From a virus, in the IMG/VR virus record IMGVR_UViG_3300042922_000274, positions 1-34,326 of that record: a DNA stretch of 34,326 bases; one strand, given 5' to 3'. A model generated the notes under the pieces. It was not told the DNA's origin, did not search any database, and saw only the letters and a list, made by a program, of their open reading frames with translations. Shown here piece after piece: positions 16,321-23,754 of the stretch; position 1 is the first letter of the stretch, and every line of letters begins with the position of its first letter. The translations under genes were made by a program, and so were the position numbers.

Positions 16321-16379
16321 GCATAATACATCGGAATGGATGCTCATTTTTTATGGAGGTTTCGCACCCCTGAAGTTCA

Positions 16380-16409
16380 AATTAAAAAGGCATCCGCTCT
16401 GGATGCCTT
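16380..16409 (-). terminator. Terminator closing the early operon
   Basis: On the - strand AAGGCATCC (16409-16401) pairs perfectly with GGATGCCTT (16395-16387) around a 5-nt loop, followed by a T-rich tract. It lies 50 bases after the late regulator gene and separates early from late genes. Confidence 0.92.
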
Positions 16410-16460
16410 GTCTCAATGTAAAGAACCTTTATTAAATTTTTGTATCTTGGTACTTTATCA

Positions 16461-16931
16461 TTATATTACATTTGCTATACCCATTTCATCCCCTTCTTTT
16501 TGTTTCTTATAAATTCTTTCAAAGATATGGTTTACTCCACCTTTTGAATAATGTAATACGTCTGCAATACGCTGATTTGAATAGCCTTTTATTCTCAACA
16601 TAATGACTTTTTTTTCAATATCTCCTAGATCATTGATAACTTTTTCAATTTCATCTCTCTGTTTATATAAAGAATTCAATTCATTTTTCAAATCCTCCAG
16701 CTCAGTATTTAAATCGTGAAGTTTTATGCATACTGTTGTTAATGACTCCTGACAAAATGATGTTTGTACAGTAGGCTTACTATAATCAATAGCTCCTAAA
16801 TCATTAGGCTTAAATGCCTTGATTTCTTTATTTATATCTCTTTCCGTCGATATTATACAGCTTTTTATTACTGCAATATCTTCTGTCAATTCTCTGTATT
16901 CTTCAATTATCGTCTTTTTCTTTATTGTCAT
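16461..16931 (-). CDS. Late gene transcriptional regulator, sigma-70 region 4-like (156 aa)
   Basis: The N-terminal two thirds are a long coiled coil (LHDLNTELEDLKNELNSLYK at ~92-111). The C-terminus has a helix-turn-helix of sigma region 4 type: DIEKKVIMLRIKGYSNQRIA followed by DVLHYSKGGVNHIFERIYKK (~103-142 in the domain's order). Such proteins (ArpU/RinA-like) activate late operons in Firmicutes phages. It is the last gene of the early operon, directly before the terminator and the late genes. The start (AGGAGGCATA ATG) overlaps the upstream stop as TAATG. Confidence 0.85.
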   Translation of the reverse strand: MTIKKKTIIEEYRELTEDIAVIKSCIISTERDINKEIKAFKPNDLGAIDYSKPTVQTSFCQESLTTVCIKLHDLNTELEDLKNELNSLYKQRDEIEKVINDLGDIEKKVIMLRIKGYSNQRIADVLHYSKGGVNHIFERIYKKQKEGDEMGIANVI

Positions 16932-17221
16932 TATGCCTCCTTGATCAAGTCCGGTTCTTTGTAATAATCAAATTTTGTTATGGTTGCTCTCAGCATTTCG
17001 CCAGATTTACTCTGATACTCGAAAACGAAGAAATATTTTGTTTGTTGAATTAGCTTAGCCTCTCTAATCATTATAATTTTGAACTTCTTAGTTACATTTC
17101 CCTTTTCAGTTTCAACCTTTTCTAATTTTTCTTCTGTTCCCTCGACTATTTTTATTTTGTATGTTTGTCCAATATTTAAATTCATGTCTGTAAATACTGT
17201 TTCAGGTATTAGTCTCCCCAT
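16931..17221 (-). CDS. Phage protein of unknown function (96 aa)
   Basis: Not recognised. It is a beta-rich soluble protein with a basic middle (NVTKKFKIIMIREAKLIQQT) and no transmembrane segment. It lies between SSB and the late regulator. AAGGAGGCAGC precedes the ATG at 17221. A role in early-to-late control or DNA metabolism is only suggested by position. Confidence 0.75.
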   Translation of the reverse strand: MGRLIPETVFTDMNLNIGQTYKIKIVEGTEEKLEKVETEKGNVTKKFKIIMIREAKLIQQTKYFFVFEYQSKSGEMLRATITKFDYYKEPDLIKEA

Positions 17222-17230
17222 GCTGCCTCC

Positions 17231-17638
17231 TTAGAAAGGTATGTCTTCATCGTCTACTGGCGTAAATATATCTTCGTCTTCTTGCTGATGAGCCTGTCCA
17301 CTGCTTCCTATAAATTCAACTCTGTCTGCAATGACTTCTGTTATGTATCTCTTTTCCCCAGACTGTGTTGTGTAGCTTCCAGTTGATATTCTGCCATGTA
17401 CAGCGCATTGCTTACCTTTTGCTAGGAATGTAGCTGCATTCTCTGCCATTTTCCCAAATGCAGTGATGTTTATAAAATCAGCTGTCTGCTTTCCTTGGCT
17501 TGCTGCTTCTTGTTTCTTGTCTTTTGGTAGTTCTTTATCAACTGCCAGTGTAAATTTAGTTACTGCCATTCCAGTTGAAGGAACAAACCTCAGTTCAGGA
17601 TCTCTGGCCAATCGGCCTATAAGTACAACGCTATTCAT
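17231..17638 (-). CDS. ssb: Single-stranded DNA-binding protein (135 aa)
   Basis: I use the ATG at 17638 (MNSVVLIGRLARDPELRF), preceded by GAGGAGGCTGACA; the upstream in-frame codons overlap the previous gene. The OB fold is complete: N-terminal VVLIGRLARDPELRF, AVTKFTLAVD, DFINITAFGKMAEN, and GRISTGSYTTQSGEKRY. The C-terminus DDEDIPF is the classic acidic tail that recruits partner proteins. It covers the lagging strand during phage replication. Confidence 0.96.
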   Translation of the reverse strand: MNSVVLIGRLARDPELRFVPSTGMAVTKFTLAVDKELPKDKKQEAASQGKQTADFINITAFGKMAENAATFLAKGKQCAVHGRISTGSYTTQSGEKRYITEVIADRVEFIGSSGQAHQQEDEDIFTPVDDEDIPF

Positions 17639-17942
17639 TGTCAGCCTCCTCAATCAATGCCCTTAATATCAGCAAATAATTAATGCTGTCAGTTATTTTT
17701 TCATTCCATGTATCCATGTTCCTATCAATTTCTTTTGCCATGCTCATGTCGTAGACGCTTACTGTGTGTTTTGCCATCATGCCAGCCAGGGCTTGTACAG
17801 GTGTTTCGTCTTTTAATACTGCTGCTACTTTGAAGTTGTGAAGTCTGTCATTTGTTGCGTATTCCTTTGCCTTTACCACTAATACGTCCAGGCTTCTTGA
17901 TATTTGTTCATTTATGATTTCATTGAATTGTTCTGTTTTCAT
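17631..17942 (-). CDS. Phage protein, possibly MazG/DUF1599-like (103 aa)
   Basis: All-helical small protein with a conserved-looking core: KAKEYATNDRLHNFKVAAVL (residues 24-43), ALAGMMAKHTVSVYDM, and a C-terminal KITDSINYLLILRALIEEA helix. The pattern of an E-Y-...-R-x-x-N-F motif followed by KH and D-x-x-N-Y recalls nucleotide-related helical proteins encoded by phages. I cannot confirm the family. It overlaps ssb by eight bases. Confidence 0.65.
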   Translation of the reverse strand: MKTEQFNEIINEQISRSLDVLVVKAKEYATNDRLHNFKVAAVLKDETPVQALAGMMAKHTVSVYDMSMAKEIDRNMDTWNEKITDSINYLLILRALIEEADNE

Positions 17943-17943
17943 A

Positions 17944-18165
17944 TTATGCCTCTACCTTTCTTGGTCTTCCACGTTTTTTAAGTTCCTCAAACTTTGATAC
18001 GTTGCCTCTATTTAACCCTTCAAGATTCTCATGTTCGTTGAAGCTTTGCATTCCGTTGTCGTATGTAATTCTGCCATTTTCAACATTGTATGTTTGACCT
18101 TTTGTTGTTCCTTTACCTGGATTAAACTCATCAACACATTTTACTTTTGAACTCCAATCGCTCAT
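17944..18165 (-). CDS. Small protein with an AT-hook-like tail (73 aa)
   Basis: Hydrophilic 73-residue protein ending KKRGRPRKVEA. The RGRPRK core is the AT-hook motif that binds the minor groove of AT-rich DNA. The remainder (KVKCVDEFNPGKGTTKGQTY) is short and Gly-rich with no known fold. The start overlaps the upstream stop (ATGA) and it precedes the 103-aa gene by one base. Confidence 0.65.
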   Translation of the reverse strand: MSDWSSKVKCVDEFNPGKGTTKGQTYNVENGRITYDNGMQSFNEHENLEGLNRGNVSKFEELKKRGRPRKVEA

Positions 18166-19097
18166 ATTTTCATCAACTCCTTTGGAAACTCCCTCAACAT
18201 ATTTTCTTCGCCGACAATTGGAATTAAACTGTTTTTCATGAAAATTGGAATTTTATATTTTTGGCATTGTATAACAAACCTATCAATCCATTCTTTTTTT
18301 AATTCTACTTTATTTTTACGGTTTCCAGTTTCGGCTCCTATAATGATCCAGTCAATACTTGCTTTTAAATCTTTATCGTTGTTACTTTCCCATTCACAGT
18401 CTTCGCAATAATATTTAGTGCGCCCTACAGCTGTATATGGATTATCTTCATATACTTCAATTGAACCGCATTTAGGACATCTATTGAAATTTATATTGAA
18501 TTGAATCGGACCAAGTATAGGCTCTATGCTTAAAAATCTGTGTCCTTCTGGTAGCTCCTGAAGCTTATCTGCCTTATAAACATCATCTTGATTTGTAATA
18601 GATACTCCAAACCAGAAATTTTTAAAGAATTCAATACTATCCTGACTTCCTCTGTCTTCACACGCAAAGTTATCAATTGCTCTTTCATAACCTTTTGCAT
18701 TCTTTGTAAGAAATAAATAATTATGTTGATGTGCATTGTCGCAAGCTTCGAACACTTTATTTATCCATTCTTGCGGTACCCATTCGCCGAATAAGTCTGC
18801 CATACTGCAAACAAATATATTTTGGCCTTTATCTTTATTTGAAGGTTCGTTCAATCTATACTTATGAAATGTTGGTTCAAATCCATATGGATAAGGATCT
18901 ATCTTTACATCCATACATTTTGTATAAGAATCAAAAGGTTCTTCTAAAACTTCTAAGCCTTCATAGTTTTTTAAGCCTTTATGTTCTCTACCAAATCTTT
19001 CAGCAATCTTCCTTGCATAACAGTATTCACATCCATGTAAACATCCTGTTACTGGATTCCAAGTACTATCACACCATTCAATTTTTGTTTTATTCAT
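18162..19097 (-). CDS. DUF5131 (phage Gp37/Gp68) radical-SAM-like protein (311 aa)
   Basis: The N-terminus KTKIEWCDSTWNPVTGC, then HGCEYCYARKIAERF, is the DUF5131 signature. Cys19, Cys23 and Cys26 form C-x3-C-x2-C, the iron-sulfur ligand pattern of radical SAM enzymes. Further core motifs are FVCSMADLFGEWVP, YLFLTKN and GHRFLSIEPILGP. A four-Cys zinc ribbon (CPKCG ... CEDC) is inserted at ~206-240, and IDWIIIGAETGNRKNK follows. The start is one of three consecutive ATGs (19103, 19100, 19097); I choose 19097. The substrate is unknown. It is coupled to a zinc-ribbon gene and an ASCH gene upstream. Confidence 0.88.
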   Translation of the reverse strand: MNKTKIEWCDSTWNPVTGCLHGCEYCYARKIAERFGREHKGLKNYEGLEVLEEPFDSYTKCMDVKIDPYPYGFEPTFHKYRLNEPSNKDKGQNIFVCSMADLFGEWVPQEWINKVFEACDNAHQHNYLFLTKNAKGYERAIDNFACEDRGSQDSIEFFKNFWFGVSITNQDDVYKADKLQELPEGHRFLSIEPILGPIQFNINFNRCPKCGSIEVYEDNPYTAVGRTKYYCEDCEWESNNDKDLKASIDWIIIGAETGNRKNKVELKKEWIDRFVIQCQKYKIPIFMKNSLIPIVGEENMLREFPKELMKI

Positions 19098-19266
19098 CAT
19101 CATTTTCCTCGCTTTCATCAATCTCAATTACAGCTACCCTTACTTGACAATTATCACATTTTGCTGAGCCATCTGATTTATAAGTCAATTTATCCTCACC
19201 ACATAGCGGACAAAAATTAATTGAATTATGGCTACTATAACCTTCAAAATACCCTATATTATCCAT
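19090..19266 (-). CDS. Zinc-ribbon microprotein (58 aa)
   Basis: The start is the ATG at 19266, which overlaps the stop of the ASCH gene as TAATG with GAGGGCAGC upstream. The product has two Cys pairs (NFCPLCGEDKLTY and AKCDNCQVRV), a classic zinc ribbon, and an acidic tail ESEENDDE. Its stop overlaps the start of the DUF5131 gene. Zinc ribbons of this type bind nucleic acid or serve as protein adaptors; here it may be a partner of one of its neighbours. Confidence 0.75.
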   Translation of the reverse strand: MDNIGYFEGYSSHNSINFCPLCGEDKLTYKSDGSAKCDNCQVRVAVIEIDESEENDDE

Positions 19267-19796
19267 TAGCTGCCCTCTTTGTTCTCCCAATTCCACAATC
19301 TCTGTTGTCCTTTCGCCGGTATTGGATCTGAAAGAATCTTTATGTTTGCAAATTCCCAAGCGTAACGTCCAGGTGTCCAGTCTCCGAACAACATTTCCTG
19401 TTCTGTCGGAACCATATATTTTTGAAAATCAGGATGATGTTTCGGTACATCTAGTTCTGCACCTATCTTAATATGCTTTGCAACATCAATATCTGGTCCA
19501 GGATGATATACAATATGCCAACAGTTCACAAGCTCCGCCGTTGCTATAATATGTCCTTGAACTTCTTCCATTAGCTTTTGTGAACCGCTCTCTATTTTGT
19601 ATGCTTTATAAAATGCTGCAAAGACACCGCTTACTACATCGAAAGGCAAATCACCCATTATTTTATAAACATCTTTTTTTGCTGCATGTATCGCAATTGG
19701 TCCTCTGTAATCTGTTTTCCATGAACGTGTTTCATATTGTTTAGCACCACAGGCCAACAATGAAGCCCATGGCTGCCATATTGTTATTGCTTTCAT
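19266..19796 (-). CDS. ASCH-domain protein (176 aa)
   Basis: The N-terminus MKAITIWQPWASLLACGAKQ, then YETRSWKTDYRGPIAIHAAK, is the ASCH signature, with W-Q-P-W-A and K-x-x-E-x-R-x-W followed by the RGPI-x-I-H-A strand. The C-terminus W-x-x-E-F-x-N (YAWEFANI) also fits. The ASCH fold is related to PUA and binds RNA or modified nucleosides; E. coli YqfB, an ASCH protein, hydrolyses N4-acetylcytidine. AGGAGGCAGTTAA precedes the start. It is likely to act on RNA or nucleotides during infection; the substrate is not known. Confidence 0.9.
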   Translation of the reverse strand: MKAITIWQPWASLLACGAKQYETRSWKTDYRGPIAIHAAKKDVYKIMGDLPFDVVSGVFAAFYKAYKIESGSQKLMEEVQGHIIATAELVNCWHIVYHPGPDIDVAKHIKIGAELDVPKHHPDFQKYMVPTEQEMLFGDWTPGRYAWEFANIKILSDPIPAKGQQRLWNWENKEGS

Positions 19797-19807
19797 TTAA
19801 CTGCCTC

Positions 19808-20008
19808 CTATAGAACACCTTTTATCCATTGTTTAACATTTAAGTATATTGAAATTGCAATGATAGTTCCAATAATATTATCAACTTTTCTTGGTTGAAT
19901 TTCGCCATATAAAGTTATCTCTAAACCTTGCCACAATAAACATACCATTGACCACAAACCAATCGTTATTAAATATCTAACTGCATAAAGCTTTATATCG
20001 TGTCTCAC
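19808..20008 (-). CDS. Small membrane protein (66 aa)
   Basis: It starts with GTG (20008), overlapping the upstream stop as GTGA, with GGAGG upstream. Two hydrophobic segments are visible (residues ~11-28, VRYLITIGLWSMVCLLW, and ~44-57, IIGTIIAISIYLNV), separated by a short loop. It is probably an inner-membrane protein. The function is unknown; such small early phage membrane proteins often inhibit host processes or exclude other phages, but nothing specific is seen here. Confidence 0.65.
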   Translation of the reverse strand: MRHDIKLYAVRYLITIGLWSMVCLLWQGLEITLYGEIQPRKVDNIIGTIIAISIYLNVKQWIKGVL

Positions 20009-20370
20009 TTTTCAACCTCCATCTCAAAATATTTCAATCCTTTTTTCTCGCAGAATTCTTTATACTCAGGCCACTCAAAGATGTTTTCATTCGTGCATTC
20101 CATCATGATTTCAGCAAGCCTCTGTATTACCTTCTCCTGCTTGTCCTCACCTATATGAAGCGTCTCGTATAGGCTTGTACTCATTACCGGAAGGAGAAGC
20201 GTTATTGCTCTTTTAGTTGCATTGCCTTCTGCATTCTGTCTTATTTTTTCGATTTCATCATCGTAGATCTTGTGATATTTCTCTATTTCTGCATCCAACA
20301 AAGGCTTATACTTCTTATTCGCTGCCTCGTTGAATTCTTTTTTATTATTGAAATGATAAGGATTTTTCAC
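20005..20370 (-). CDS. Phage protein of unknown function (121 aa)
   Basis: It starts with GTG (20370) behind AAGGAGGTTGAAAG. The first half is a charged helix (PLLDAEIEKYHKIYDDEIEK at ~25-44), probably a coiled coil. The second half (ITLLLPVMSTSLYETLHIGE) carries a short hydrophobic helix. No family is recognised, though similar helical proteins are common in early regions of Firmicutes phages. Confidence 0.7.
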   Translation of the reverse strand: MKNPYHFNNKKEFNEAANKKYKPLLDAEIEKYHKIYDDEIEKIRQNAEGNATKRAITLLLPVMSTSLYETLHIGEDKQEKVIQRLAEIMMECTNENIFEWPEYKEFCEKKGLKYFEMEVEK

Positions 20371-20382
20371 CTTTCAACCTCC

Positions 20383-20556
20383 TTAAATCATTTTTTTAAC
20401 TCTCATGTATCCATCCCAGCCGACACTGTTACATCTATCTTCACGTTCTTTATTATTCACTGATCTGCACTGTGCTTTAAAGGCTTGATATTTTTCACAA
20501 CTGTCATGGCATCCAAGATACCTTTCTTTACAATCTTTACAAGTTGAACTTTTCAT
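20383..20556 (-). CDS. Cys-rich microprotein (57 aa)
   Basis: This gene runs from ATG (20556) to TAA (20383), with GAGGCTTATCA upstream. The N-terminus MKSSTCKDCKERYLGCHDSC has a C-x2-C-x6-C-x3-C array, followed by CRS and RCNS. It probably binds zinc. Small proteins of this STCKDC/GCHDSC kind are common in Firmicutes phages, of unknown function. It overlaps the start of the following gene region by none and the end of the helicase gene by four bases. Confidence 0.7.
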   Translation of the reverse strand: MKSSTCKDCKERYLGCHDSCEKYQAFKAQCRSVNNKEREDRCNSVGWDGYMRVKKMI

Positions 20557-21767
20557 TGATAAGCCTCCTGGAAGGTCTGAGTTACACCATGAAAATCAAA
20601 TTTGATTTTTCCGGTCATGCCTGTCTTGTTTTTGGCAATAATACAATCACGGAATTGTTTATTTAGATCTTCATTTTCGATTTCTGCAGGATTGTGCATC
20701 AACAATATGACATCAGCATCTTGCTCTATCTGTCCGGACTCTCTCAGGTCGCTCATTGTAGGCTCTTTTCTGTCTGTTCTTTTCAGCTGAGCCAGAGCAA
20801 TGACAGTTACCTTTTCTTTTTGTGCAAATATGTGCAAATCTTTAGAGATATTTGATGTTTGTTCATATAAGCTTTTTCCTTGGGCCGAAAGCAATTGCAG
20901 ATAATCAATAACTATTATGTCTGCCTTGTCTTGCAGAGCAATTGAAGTTATGTCCTGAACACTCATGCCGGCTGCTTCAATAACATTCAATTTGTAGCCT
21001 GTTACACTGTTTGCTGTGGTTAAAAGATTTTTGTAATCATCATCAAGCATATTTTTATTTTGAATTTTATTAATGCTGATTTTTGCAGTACTTGCAGCAA
21101 TCTTTCTAAACACCTTCAATGCATTTGTTTCTAAGCTGAAGAAATCAACATTGTATTCTGCAGCCATATTCATCATCATGTTAATAGCAATAGTTGTTTT
21201 CCCGGAGCTTGGACGTCCTCCAATTATTATGTAATCACCTCTGTCAATGAGAACATACTTGTCCAACTTCTTAAACCATGTCTTTATATACTCAGTCTTG
21301 CTTTCTAGATCATCAAGCAGCTCACTGAAACCTTGCGTTATGTTTATTTTTCTTACCTTCTCTTCTTCGTTAAAGAGCTTGCATATTTCTAAATAAGCAT
21401 CCTGAATTTCCTGATTATTGTTCAATTCATCTTTTTCAATTTTTAATATCAATTCTTTTGTCTTAGTCATTGCTTGTCTTTTGTTATAAGCATTTTTCAG
21501 TAAACTTATGTATTCGTCTGTGTTTGGCTTATTTATAAGAGACACATCAGATAACATGACAATCAAATTCATATATTCATTCCCTAAATCTGCCACTATG
21601 ACAACAGGATCTATCTCTTTATTTGATTGATAGAGTTTTACACACTCTTTGAACACCGTTCTGTATTGTCCTGAGAAATGCTTTTCGCTCAAGCCTTTAA
21701 AAATTAAATGTCTTTCTTGTGGGTAAATTAATATTATTGACAGTAAAACTTTTTGTATATCTTCCAA
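20553..21767 (-). CDS. dnaB: Replicative DNA helicase, DnaB-like (404 aa)
   Basis: I place the start at TTG (21767), six bases after AGGAGG; the frame extends upstream but inside the initiator gene. The N-terminal helical domain (EDIQKVLLSIILIYPQERHLIF) is followed at ~180-390 by a RecA-like core: GGRPSSGKTT (Walker A), VDFFSLETNA, ADIIVIDYLQLL (Walker B), VIALAQLKR, and ESGQIEQDADVILLMH (arginine finger region). It unwinds the fork. The initiator gene precedes it by ten bases and the candidate origin lies within that gene. Confidence 0.95.
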   Translation of the reverse strand: MEDIQKVLLSIILIYPQERHLIFKGLSEKHFSGQYRTVFKECVKLYQSNKEIDPVVIVADLGNEYMNLIVMLSDVSLINKPNTDEYISLLKNAYNKRQAMTKTKELILKIEKDELNNNQEIQDAYLEICKLFNEEEKVRKINITQGFSELLDDLESKTEYIKTWFKKLDKYVLIDRGDYIIIGGRPSSGKTTIAINMMMNMAAEYNVDFFSLETNALKVFRKIAASTAKISINKIQNKNMLDDDYKNLLTTANSVTGYKLNVIEAAGMSVQDITSIALQDKADIIVIDYLQLLSAQGKSLYEQTSNISKDLHIFAQKEKVTVIALAQLKRTDRKEPTMSDLRESGQIEQDADVILLMHNPAEIENEDLNKQFRDCIIAKNKTGMTGKIKFDFHGVTQTFQEAYQ

Positions 21768-21777
21768 TTCAAACCTC

Positions 21778-22578
21778 CTATAACTGTTTATATATACTTT
21801 GTGGGGATTGCTGTTTATTAACCTTTTCAACTTCCTCTGCTGTAGAGTTTCTCATTATGCCATAGCAATAGTTTTCTTTCTTATCATGATATTTGGGATT
21901 ACTTACATAAAGATTTAATGCGTAGAGCACTTTAGGTTTAGAAAACTTCTCCCACTCTTGATAGATTTTTAAAAGTACCGAATCTGCAATCTTACCATTC
22001 TTTCGTGTCCACTTAAGTATGTCCAGGTATGCATCAATGCTTTTAAGTTCAATACTATCGTACCGTTGACGCAAATTTCCAATTTGCAGAGGTATGTCTT
22101 CTTTCTGTTCTTGTTCTTCTTCCTGTTCTTCTTCTCTGTTCTCTGTTCTTTGTTTCTCTTTATTGTCGTTACACTCTGTTACATCATCGTTACATTGTAA
22201 CGCTAACTGCTTTTGATTATCCCTGAAACGCCTTACTCTTTCAGCACTTTCAGTCTCTTTCCCAGTCATGCTGGCAACCTGAGTTAAAAATATAGTGCCG
22301 TCATCAAGTTTTTGTATTAAACCTAAATTGCAAAATATTTTTACTGCGGATCTAACAATATCAATATTCGTATCAGTAATTGAAGCTAACATTTCTTCAT
22401 TATATGGCACCAAATCGGAAAACCTTAAATGTCCAACAGTTTCAATACTTCTAAGCATTAGTGATAAATAAAAGAGAACATAATCTTTGCCATTAGGCAT
22501 AGCTTTAATTACTTTCATGTGTGGACTTTCAAGAAAATCCTTGTCAAGCTTCAGCCAATATCGTTTCTTTTCTGCCAT
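21778..22578 (-). CDS. Phage replication initiator / replisome organizer, DnaD-like (266 aa)
   Basis: The N-terminus KKRYWLKLDKDFLESPHMKV is the phage replisome organizer signature (Phage_rep_org_N type), with a winged helix up to ~115. Residues ~140-170 are a low-complexity linker rich in Glu and Gln. The C-terminus carries DAYLDILKWTRKNGKI and a Y-x-x-x-P-x-Y-like segment (LYVSNPKYHD), matching a DnaD-like loader. It binds the origin and brings in the helicase encoded next to it. The linker DNA also contains GTTACA repeats (see the origin entry). Confidence 0.88.
   Translation of the reverse strand: MAEKKRYWLKLDKDFLESPHMKVIKAMPNGKDYVLFYLSLMLRSIETVGHLRFSDLVPYNEEMLASITDTNIDIVRSAVKIFCNLGLIQKLDDGTIFLTQVASMTGKETESAERVRRFRDNQKQLALQCNDDVTECNDNKEKQRTENREEEQEEEQEQKEDIPLQIGNLRQRYDSIELKSIDAYLDILKWTRKNGKIADSVLLKIYQEWEKFSKPKVLYALNLYVSNPKYHDKKENYCYGIMRNSTAEEVEKVNKQQSPQSIYKQL
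22080..22202. other. Candidate phage replication origin inside the initiator gene
   Basis: Three direct GTTACA copies (22168, 22178, 22189) sit 10-11 bp apart, one helical turn, and an inverted copy TGTAAC follows (22196-22201), giving a perfect 15-bp palindrome around base 22195. To the left is a purine/pyrimidine-skewed repetitive tract (about 22100-22165). Origins in lambdoid and many Firmicutes phages lie within the initiator gene. Confidence 0.5.
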
Positions 22579-22592
22579 TCAAAAGCCACCTT

Positions 22593-22617
22593 CCTTAAAG
22601 GGGGAATAAATCCCCCT
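22593..22617 (-). terminator. GC-rich hairpin between early genes, weak terminator or attenuator
   Basis: On the - strand AGGGGGA (22617-22611) pairs perfectly with TCCCCCT (22605-22599) around a 5-base loop, followed only by TT and AAGG. The T tract is too short for an efficient terminator. It lies between the 245-aa gene and the initiator gene and may tune or pause transcription. Confidence 0.5.
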
Positions 22618-22621
22618 GTTG

Positions 22622-23359
22622 TTATGCAATTACCACTACGCTGCCTGCTTCTATTTCACTTGACAATGCCATTGCCAAATATTCTTTGATAGATTTCTTT
22701 GCAGTAAGTCTCCATGCTCCTCCATCCGCTTCAAAAAGTGCTACATAACCGCCTTCTTTGAGTCTTAGCAGGAATTCACTTGCCGGCTGTTCTACTTCCA
22801 AGAAGGTTCTGTATGGCTGCAGTGTAACTCTAGGCTTCGTGTTAATATTCTGTACCATTGCAACACCTTTTCTTACCTGAATAGACTGAGTTATTCCATC
22901 ATCATTGCTTTCAAGAGAATTTTGGTCAGTTATTGAAGCCAGGAGCGTAAGCAGATAGCTTATATCTTCATTCTCAATGAACTTGCTCCTGAGTGAAATC
23001 ATGAAATCTTCATGCTCAATAAATTGATTGAAATTGATTCTAGGAAGTTCAGCTTTTGCTTGATACATATAATCTCTTGAGCAGTCTTGGTCTTCGTGAT
23101 ATGTCGTAAATGCTTCAACGCATTCAGGGCTTGTTACTTTAACAAACAGAGGTGTTGTTGCTTTGCGAAGCTCAACTTTGATAATGTCAACTAAGCTGTC
23201 AAGTGTGTTAAGCTGAACTTCACCAGGCCTATAATATACTCTTGGCACTTTTGTTAGCTGCCTTGTAGAATAGGTTTCTCCGTTTAATTCAATTACATCT
23301 GCCTCTGAATCTCTTACCAATTCTTCAATTTTTTCAATAGCTTGTTTTAATCCTTCCAT
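22622..23359 (-). CDS. Phage protein, possibly DUF2303 (YfdQ)-like (245 aa)
   Basis: AAAGGAGAAACAA precedes the ATG at 23359. The protein has a helical N-terminus (residues 1-30), a middle beta-rich part with FVKVTSPECVEAFTTYHEDQ (~98-117), and a C-terminal segment ASEFLLRLKEGGYVALFEAD, then GGAWRLTA. The ordered F-x-x-x-E-x-D-G-G-x-W-x-L motif recalls DUF2303, but this is from memory. It lies with the 124-aa gene and the initiator, suggesting a role in DNA metabolism. Confidence 0.55.
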   Translation of the reverse strand: MEGLKQAIEKIEELVRDSEADVIELNGETYSTRQLTKVPRVYYRPGEVQLNTLDSLVDIIKVELRKATTPLFVKVTSPECVEAFTTYHEDQDCSRDYMYQAKAELPRINFNQFIEHEDFMISLRSKFIENEDISYLLTLLASITDQNSLESNDDGITQSIQVRKGVAMVQNINTKPRVTLQPYRTFLEVEQPASEFLLRLKEGGYVALFEADGGAWRLTAKKSIKEYLAMALSSEIEAGSVVVIA

Positions 23360-23379
23360 TTGTTTCTCCTTTATGTTTT

Positions 23380-23754
23380 TTAGTTTGATTTAACTTTTGA
23401 AAAATTAATTATTACCGGTTGCGGAGCTACTGCTCCATCAATTTTCATTTGTCCTGGAATGTCTTCCATTAGTTCCACTGCTGTCATTTGTCCGTTTTCA
23501 TCTGAACCTGCATATATACTTGTTGCAATAGGATTGATAGGTCTAAGTTTAGGACTTGTATTGTAGGTGACGTTGATTTTCTTTCGTCTGTCATCTGCAG
23601 GGGTAAGACTTACTTTTATTACCAGCTCCCTCTTTTTCAGATCAGTGTTCGGATTTTTGATATTCAGCAGAATTTCCGCAACATTCTCGTTTATAATCTC
23701 TGTTACACCACCCTGGACCATGTCCAGAATACTTTTTTCTTTTTCATTGCTCAT
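23380..23754 (-). CDS. Phage 'replication terminator protein'-type protein (124 aa)
   Basis: The segment NVAEILLNIKNPNTDLKKRE (residues 24-43), then ELVIKVSLTPADDRRKKINV, matches the pattern of a small phage family commonly labelled replication terminator protein, in which I-x-D-P-N-T-D-x-x-K-x-R-K/E-L is followed by a long strand. The label is historical; I know of no proof that they stop replication. AGAAAGGATAAATC precedes the ATG. It forms a pair with the 245-aa gene. Confidence 0.65.
   Translation of the reverse strand: MSNEKEKSILDMVQGGVTEIINENVAEILLNIKNPNTDLKKRELVIKVSLTPADDRRKKINVTYNTSPKLRPINPIATSIYAGSDENGQMTAVELMEDIPGQMKIDGAVAPQPVIINFSKVKSN

Noticed and set aside
16205-16324. N-terminal extension of the 60-aa protein from an ATG at 16324
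   Set aside because: These 40 codons are the tRNA-like element translated; the TTG at 16204 has a proper ribosome binding site.
18530-19147. Alternative frames on both strands over the DUF5131 gene
   Set aside because: The DUF5131 frame has clear family motifs and coupled neighbours; the others have none.
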